From Deltaproteobacteria bacterium RBG_16_54_11 (GTDB lineage: Bacteria > Desulfobacterota > B13-G15 > RBG-16-54-18), in NCBI GenBank assembly GCA_001797905.1, contig MGQS01000019.1, positions 1 through 6,049 of the forward strand: 6,049 nucleotides of DNA. The letters are read 5' to 3'. The translations under genes and the position numbers were made by a program. Each line of letters starts with the position of its first letter. Within the stretch, counting starts at the first letter, position 1. The notes beneath the pieces were generated by a model. The model did not search any database and was not told the DNA's origin. It worked only from the letters and a program-made list of their open reading frames with translations. Below, piece after piece: positions 1 through 4,197 of this stretch.

Positions 1-639
1 GGTCACCAGGACCCTTTGTACACCCTCGCGGACCAGATGGTGAGCGGCCAACTCACACATCTCCCCCGCACCGACGATTAAGACCTCTTTCCCCTCCAGA
101 CGGGCGAATATCCGTTTTGCCAACTCCACGGCGACAAAGCTCACCGAAACCGCCCGGTTCCCGATGCCGGTCTCTGTCCGCACCTTCTTGGCCACGAAGA
201 ATGCCTTATGGAGCAGCTTGTTCAACAAGGTGCCGGTAGCGCTGGCGGCGTGGGCTGTCCGATAGGCCCCCTTGATCTGACCTAAGATCTGAGGCTCCCC
301 CACCACCATGGAGTCGAGGCTCGAGGCCACCCGGAAGATGTGTCTTACCAACTCCTCCCCCTGGAGCACGTAGAGGGTGTCCCCGAACTCCGACAGGGGA
401 AGGCGATGCTGAAGGGCGAGAAAGTCCTTAATCTCATCGACGCCCTTCTCCGGGTCTCTCGCAGCCGCACATATCTCCACGCGGTTACAGGTGGAGAGGA
501 TAAACCCCTCCGTAAGGCTGGGGAGGCCTTGAAGCGCCTTCAGGTATCGATCCAGGTCCTCCTCCGGGAAGGAGATCCGCTCCCTGATCTCCACGGGGGC
601 CGTGCGGTAGTTGAGTCCGACGAGAATAACCTCCTTCAT
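1..639 (-). CDS. hemA: Glutamyl-tRNA reductase, N-terminal half (3' end off the window)
   Basis: HemA reduces glutamyl-tRNA(Glu) with NADPH to glutamate-1-semialdehyde, the first committed step of C5-route tetrapyrrole synthesis in the cytoplasm. The frame runs 213 codons from an ATG at 639 to the left edge without a stop; family members are usually about 420 residues, so about half is present. The N-terminal catalytic domain carries the S-T-C-N-R motif at residues 49-53, with C51 the expected nucleophile that forms the thioester. The family block SLDSMVVGEPQILGQ follows at 107-121, with H100 just before it. The NADPH-binding Rossmann domain begins near residue 184 with VLIVGAGEM. An AGGTGA ribosome-binding site lies at 643-648, 3 nt before the ATG, in the 12-nt gap after the ccsA stop, so the two genes are almost certainly co-transcribed. 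No truncation or frameshift is seen in the visible part. Identification is very secure. Confidence 0.97.
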   Translation of the reverse strand, partial: MKEVILVGLNYRTAPVEIRERISFPEEDLDRYLKALQGLPSLTEGFILSTCNRVEICAAARDPEKGVDEIKDFLALQHRLPLSEFGDTLYVLQGEELVRHIFRVASSLDSMVVGEPQILGQIKGAYRTAHAASATGTLLNKLLHKAFFVAKKVRTETGIGNRAVSVSFVAVELAKRIFARLEGKEVLIVGAGEMCELAAHHLVREGVQRVLVT

Positions 640-651
640 GGGTCACCTGAA

Positions 652-1470
652 CTATTCGGCATAGGTGTGGAGCCCTTCCATCAAAAGATTCACCCCTAAG
701 AAGGTGAATAGCACAGCCCCGAATCCCACGATGGCCATGATGGCTGCCTTCTTGCCCCGCCACCCCGCCATCAGCCGTTGGTGGAGGAGGGCGGCGTAGA
801 GCAGCCAGGTAATCAAAGACCAGGTCTCTTTGGGGTCCCAACTCCAGTATGACCCCCAGGCATACTCGGCCCATACCGCGCCGGTGACGATCCCTATGGT
901 GAGCAGAGGGAAGCCTATGGTCAAGGCCCGATAATTGATCTCATCGAGAACCTCGAGAGACGGCAGCCGTCCTGAAAGGGCCCCCACACGCTTGGATTTG
1001 ACGAGTCTTTCCTGGATGAGGTAAATCAGCCCGGCACAGAAGGCGAGGGCGAAGATGGCGTCCCCCAGGAAGGCGAAGGTGACGTGGATGGGGAGCCACC
1101 AACTCCCGAGGGCAGGGGGGAGGGGGAGGATCTTTTTCGGCAGTGCCGCGGCCCCGATGACGAGCAGTAGGGCCAAAGGGGAAACGAAGGCCCCTACTAT
1201 TTCAACCTTATAGCGATAGCGCAAGAGCAAGAAGAAACCAACTACCATCCAGGCAAAGAAAGAAAGGGATTCATGGAGGTTGACCACCGGGGTATGGCCT
1301 GCCTCGATATATCTCAGCACGAGGGTAATACAGTGGGAGATAAAGCCCAACCCTAAAAGAAACCTTCCTGCCCAGGCAGCCCTTTCGTGAGAGGATAGGA
1401 GATAGACGAGATAGGCGATGGTGCCGCCGAGATAGAGGACCAGGGCGACCTGAAAGAATAAGACGTTCAT
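652..1470 (-). CDS. ccsA: CcsA/HemX-type cytochrome c assembly membrane protein
   Basis: This is a polytopic inner-membrane protein of the CcmC/CcmF/CcsA haem-handling superfamily. CcsA with its partner CcsB (ResC/ResB) exports haem and attaches it to apocytochromes c (system II); the short hemA-linked form is often called HemX. About eight hydrophobic segments are visible (residues about 3-26, 33-56, 67-86, 89-111, 123-152, 183-203, 216-235, 242-264). The tryptophan-rich haem-binding motif WGSYWSWD is at 205-212, followed by PKETW. Candidate haem-ligand histidines are H46, H66, H129, H230 and H268. The length (272 aa) suits the short HemX/CcsA class. Two starts are possible: GTG at 1473 directly followed by ATG at 1470. 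The AAAGGT at 1478-1483 is 7 nt from the ATG but only 4 from the GTG, so the ATG is preferred. No ccsB/resB gene is in the window, so a role in regulating HemA levels, as known for Bacillus HemX, is an alternative. A weak promoter may lie in the 85-nt upstream gap. Confidence 0.93.
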   Translation of the reverse strand: MNVLFFQVALVLYLGGTIAYLVYLLSSHERAAWAGRFLLGLGFISHCITLVLRYIEAGHTPVVNLHESLSFFAWMVVGFFLLLRYRYKVEIVGAFVSPLALLLVIGAAALPKKILPLPPALGSWWLPIHVTFAFLGDAIFALAFCAGLIYLIQERLVKSKRVGALSGRLPSLEVLDEINYRALTIGFPLLTIGIVTGAVWAEYAWGSYWSWDPKETWSLITWLLYAALLHQRLMAGWRGKKAAIMAIVGFGAVLFTFLGVNLLMEGLHTYAE

Positions 1471-1558
1471 CACTTCAACCTTTTTGTATTGTTTTCTCTG
1501 TTCTTCACCGGCCGACGAGGCTTATTATTTTATCTTAACACAGCTTTGCTGGGTAAGG

Positions 1559-2905
1559 CTACCAGTTCTTGGTGAGCCGGTGAAAGCCCCAGTTCATGGG
1601 CAGGTAAAAGAGGGGGTGGATGCGAGGCGCCATGAAGATCCTGCGAAAGATCGATCTCACGGAAAAAACCTCCTTCCATATCCTGCGCATGCCTCCCACC
1701 AGTTCTTCCGCGCTCAGTAGGAGAGGTTGATAAACAACGTTCAGGGAGTCGTATCGCTCCCAATCCCTGTGTAGGATCCTCCCCTCTTTATCCAGCCGTT
1801 CAAAGGACTCCGTGCCGGGATAGGGGGTCATGATGAAGGCCAGGGCCCAATCCAATTGGTTCTCTAAAATGAAGTCTATGGTCCTCTGGAATACTCCGGG
1901 GTCATCGTCGTCCAGACCCACGATAAAGGTCCCCATGATCCCCATCCCATAGCCGTGGATCTTCTTGATCGCCTCGCTATACCGAGCAGGCTTGTTGAAC
2001 CCCTTCTTGATGCGCTTGAGGTTGCTAGGGGAGAGGGACTCAAAACCGATGTTGACGGCGATGCAGCCGCTTGCGGCAAAGAGCTTAAGGAGTCTATCAT
2101 CCGTGGCGATGGAGACCGGTGCATGCCCCCACCACAGGAGGTCATACCCCTTCACCAGGGAGAGCAGCTCGATAGTGAATTGCTTATTGGCGACCACATT
2201 GTTATCGATGATGTATAAAAGCCTTCTTTTTAAAAAGTACGGGAGGTCTTTGCTTATCGCGGAGAGTAATTGCCTGGCCCAGGGGGGCATGACCGGGCCT
2301 GGCCCGAACATGGCGTCGAGCTCCCGGGCTATCTGCGGAAGGGGGCGGGTGCGATACCGGTTGCCGAAGAAGCGCGATACCTGGCAAAAGTCGCATTGGT
2401 GGGGGCAGCCGCGGGTCGTCTCCAGGAGCTTCAGGGGGAAATAGAGACGGTGGTTCAAGAGCTCTCTTCTGGGCGGGATGATGGTTTCCCCCTCTACCCA
2501 TCCATTCGCTCGGTATATTCTTTGTAATCTCCCCTGACGGAGGTCCTCCAGGAGCCGGGGCCAGGTTGCCTCGGCCTCCCCAATCACCACTGCATCCACA
2601 TGTGCCAGGGCTTCCTCGGGGAGCACGCTGGCGTGTACGCCCCCCATCACCACCGGCACCCCCCTCCGGCGGAACTCCTCCGCTATCTGGTAGGCCCTGG
2701 GGGCCACCGGGGTTTGGGCCGTTATCCCGACGAGATCGACCTTTTCATCGAAGTTTATCCTTTCATAGGCCTCGTCAACGATCCGCACCTCGCAATCCGA
2801 TGGGGTTGCTGCGGCCACATAGGGGAGATTGAGAAAACCGAGACGGAAGAGGAAGGCTTCCTCCTTTTTTCTCTCCCGCTCCGGTGATATCAAAAGGATC
2901 TTCAT
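1559..2905 (-). CDS. B12-binding domain radical SAM protein, substrate unknown
   Basis: A 448-residue class B radical SAM enzyme, the cobalamin-dependent type that includes methylases and BchE-like cyclases. Residues about 1-130 form a B12-binding Rossmann-like domain, with VDLVGITAQT at 56-65, VPVVMGGVHAS at 83-93 and VVIGEAEATWP at 106-116. It lacks the D-x-H-x-x-G cobalamin motif, as many members of this class do. The [4Fe-4S]/SAM site is C167-x3-C171-x2-C174 (CPHQCDFC). Later TIM-barrel landmarks are NIGFES at 285-290, GTFIVGLDDDD at 325-335 and TPYPGTES at 360-367. Residues about 200-226 look like an insertion before the strand LLYIIDNNVV, where relatives usually read F-x-D-D-N soon after the first helix. 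The C-terminal 70 residues are basic and aromatic, a type often found on membrane-associated members. The start MKILLISP is typical; a GGAG at 2917-2920 sits 11 nt upstream, slightly far. The gene has its own promoter. No neighbour reveals the substrate. Confidence 0.92.
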   Translation of the reverse strand: MKILLISPERERKKEEAFLFRLGFLNLPYVAAATPSDCEVRIVDEAYERINFDEKVDLVGITAQTPVAPRAYQIAEEFRRRGVPVVMGGVHASVLPEEALAHVDAVVIGEAEATWPRLLEDLRQGRLQRIYRANGWVEGETIIPPRRELLNHRLYFPLKLLETTRGCPHQCDFCQVSRFFGNRYRTRPLPQIARELDAMFGPGPVMPPWARQLLSAISKDLPYFLKRRLLYIIDNNVVANKQFTIELLSLVKGYDLLWWGHAPVSIATDDRLLKLFAASGCIAVNIGFESLSPSNLKRIKKGFNKPARYSEAIKKIHGYGMGIMGTFIVGLDDDDPGVFQRTIDFILENQLDWALAFIMTPYPGTESFERLDKEGRILHRDWERYDSLNVVYQPLLLSAEELVGGMRRIWKEVFSVRSIFRRIFMAPRIHPLFYLPMNWGFHRLTKNW

Positions 2906-2939
2906 AAACGGTATATCTCCAAAAAAAGATTGAAATTTT

Positions 2940-2969
2940 ATTATATCGTGGGAAAGGAGGGTAGATCAA
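2940..2969 (-). promoter_or_regulatory. Sigma-70-like promoter of the radical SAM gene
   Basis: On the minus strand a perfect TATAAT -10 box (2940-2945) lies 18 nt downstream of TTGATC (2964-2969), which matches 4 of 6 bases of the -35 consensus. The predicted start near 2932-2934 gives a leader of about 28 nt before the ATG at 2905. This separates the radical SAM/ccsA/hemA group from the pilin unit. It is a match by eye and has no experimental support. Confidence 0.6.
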
Positions 2970-3002
2970 TGGGAAAAGGTAATATGTGAGAAACCGCTCA
3001 AA

Positions 3003-3037
3003 GGTCTTGCAAACCCCTGTAACGCGCTATCAAGACC
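3003..3037. repeat. 7-bp inverted repeat just after the pilin stop
   Basis: GGTCTTG at 3003-3009 pairs perfectly with CAAGACC at 3031-3037 across a 21-nt loop. On the minus strand the first arm starts 1 nt after the pilin TAA, the position expected of a terminator. However, the loop is long and the second arm is followed by CTTTGAGCGG rather than a run of T, so an intrinsic terminator is doubtful. Other options are an mRNA 3'-end stabilising hairpin, a protein-binding site or part of a dispersed intergenic repeat. Confidence 0.45.
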
Positions 3038-3038
3038 G

Positions 3039-3662
3039 TTAGGATGCTATGGTGATTTGTTTTGTGAGGTCTACTACAGGAATGCTTATTATTTTGAATG
3101 CATAATCCAAACTCGCCAGGGGCATTTCCGACTTTTTTGGTTTTTCTGGCTTTTCCGGTTTCACCGGTTTTTCTGGTTTTGCAGGCTTTTCTGGCTCAAG
3201 TGGTTTCACCGGCTCCACCGGAGTTACCGGCTCCACAGGCTCTACCGGTGTTACCGGCGTAGGTTGCGGTGTAGGTTCAGGTGTAGGCACAGGGGTAGAT
3301 TCCGGCATGAGTTCCGGCAAATAGTGCAGGGAACAAGCCACGATAGGGTATTGGGAACCGGCGACCTTTGCCGGGATCAAGACGTACTCCCCTCCCAAGG
3401 GGCAATTGAACCCATGGCGCAGGTATCCCGCATCGATCAATTGCTGAAGGCTGGTTAGCTCGGTATCAGGATGGTCCTGATAATATTGTCGGATGACATT
3501 CTGCGTTTCTCCCCTGTCTACATGGCATTGCGTTGCCCGCGCCCTCTGGAGGTAATTGAGATATGAAGGCATAGCGACAGAAGCCAAGACGCCGGCAATG
3601 GCTATGACCAACATGAGCTCTATGAGGGTAAATCCCCTCTTGCCTGGTATGAATCGTCTCAT
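3039..3662 (-). CDS. Type IV pilin/pseudopilin-like protein with proline-rich C-terminal tail
   Basis: A 207-residue prepilin. The short basic leader (10 residues, with R2, R3, K8 and R9) ends in G10, and the mature protein would begin F-T-L-I-E: a standard prepilin peptidase and N-methylation site with the conserved Glu at mature position 5. The hydrophobic assembly helix spans about 11-39. The globular part (about 40-117) has C46, C87 and C110; CPLGGEY at 87-93 and VACS at 108-111 resemble the CP-x-G-G-x-Y...C pattern of pseudopilin-like major subunits. Residues 120-177 are a proline-rich repeat, followed by a 30-residue tail with hydrophobic stretches ending at the C-terminus. The ATG overlaps the TGA of the upstream zinc-ribbon gene by 4 nt, with only a weak ribosome site, which points to translational coupling. 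It is probably exported and polymerised, or seeds a fibre, using the ATPase encoded two genes upstream. Whether it is a major or minor subunit cannot be told. Confidence 0.9.
   Translation of the reverse strand: MRRFIPGKRGFTLIELMLVIAIAGVLASVAMPSYLNYLQRARATQCHVDRGETQNVIRQYYQDHPDTELTSLQQLIDAGYLRHGFNCPLGGEYVLIPAKVAGSQYPIVACSLHYLPELMPESTPVPTPEPTPQPTPVTPVEPVEPVTPVEPVKPLEPEKPAKPEKPVKPEKPEKPKKSEMPLASLDYAFKIISIPVVDLTKQITIAS
3132..3305 (-). repeat. Pro-rich low-complexity repeat within the pilin gene
   Basis: This stretch encodes pilin residues 120-177. The first part has Pro at every second residue with Thr, Val and Glu (about 124-136); the rest has Pro at every third residue, first as V-E-P/V-T-P units and then as E-K-P/A-K-P/V-K-P units. 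The charge shifts from near neutral to strongly Lys/Glu. Codons vary between units, so it is a degenerate array rather than a fresh tandem duplication. Such sequences form extended polyproline-II rods, as in the TonB periplasm-spanning linker. It makes a Phe/Arg/Trp-rich false frame on the plus strand. Confidence 0.85.
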
Positions 3663-4174
3663 TTGCTGATCTCGGGCACAGGATGCCTTTTGCTTACCTG
3701 CATTGCCTTGAATCCATGAAGCTCTGGATTAGGACAGCTAACCACGACATCGGCACCTGCGCCCCTTATCTCATACGGCCTCTTGCTGATTGGGCAGACT
3801 ATATCCGGACCAGGCACCTTTCCCTCTTGGATGAGTCGGGCACTATGCCAGAGGTTTTTTATACACTGGTCGGCCTGAGCGTCGGTTGCATAGGTGCCCT
3901 GTCTGAGGGGCCTATCCCCTTTAACGGCAGAGATTAATCGAGGGGTTTGCAGCGCCATGATGGCAACGGCGGCCAGGATGATCGCCACTTGCATTACCAA
4001 CCATGTCCTGCTCTTTTTTTCCCGTTTTATAGGCGGTCTTTCCAACGCCTCGGGTACATACTCTTCGGCCCGCTCGATCATGCACCTGCCGCAGTACTGA
4101 GCGCCTTTTTCATCGGCGCTGAGCCGCTTTCCGCACCCCTTGCATACGGCGTTTATCTTTGGCTCATCAGCCAT
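3659..4174 (-). CDS. Zinc-ribbon membrane protein with pilin-like extracytoplasmic domain
   Basis: A 171-residue protein not recognised as a named family. Residues 11-31 hold a zinc-ribbon motif, C11-x2-C14 and C28-x2-C31. A basic segment (IKREKKSR, 49-56) leads into one transmembrane helix at about 57-76. By the positive-inside rule the ribbon is cytoplasmic and residues about 80-171 face outward. The outer part has C104, C127 and C147 in the contexts Q-C, CPISKRPYEI (127-136) and VVSCPNPELHG (144-154), which echo QC, CPLGGEYVLI and VACSLHY in the downstream pilin. The helix also has a Pro (P78) 22 positions from its start, as in pilins, but there is no Gly cleavage site and no Glu at position 5. 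It may be an unprocessed pilin relative that links the fibre machine to the cytoplasm; this is inference. The start is 23 nt after the ATPase stop, with GAGG at 4188-4191, 13 nt from the ATG, rather far. The stop overlaps the pilin start (ATGA). Confidence 0.8.
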   Translation of the reverse strand: MADEPKINAVCKGCGKRLSADEKGAQYCGRCMIERAEEYVPEALERPPIKREKKSRTWLVMQVAIILAAVAIMALQTPRLISAVKGDRPLRQGTYATDAQADQCIKNLWHSARLIQEGKVPGPDIVCPISKRPYEIRGAGADVVVSCPNPELHGFKAMQVSKRHPVPEISK

Positions 4175-4197
4175 ACTATGTTATTTTCCTCTTATTA

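Noticed and set aside
340..699. Plus-strand frame of 119 codons opposite hemA
   Set aside because: It is antisense to well-conserved hemA codons, shows no recognisable motif and has no plausible ribosome site or promoter.
485..874. Minus-strand frame of 129 codons overlapping the ccsA 3' end and the hemA start
   Set aside because: It lies in another frame across two secure genes, is Gly/Arg/Pro-rich and has no domain, so it is a shadow of GC-rich coding DNA.
1527..1556. Possible promoter for ccsA-hemA: TTACCC, 18 nt, TAAAAT on the minus strand
   Set aside because: The -10 matches 5 of 6 bases but the -35 only 3 of 6, in an AT-rich gap where such hits are expected by chance. Co-transcription from the radical SAM promoter is equally plausible.
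1965..2444. Plus-strand frame of 159 codons opposite the radical SAM gene
   Set aside because: It is fully antisense to conserved radical SAM motifs including the cluster-binding cysteines, and its product resembles no known family.
3057..3458. Plus-strand frame rich in Phe, Arg, Trp and His opposite the pilin tail
   Set aside because: It is the reverse-complement shadow of the proline-rich repeat in the pilin gene. It has no good ribosome site, and its composition comes entirely from the repeat on the other strand.
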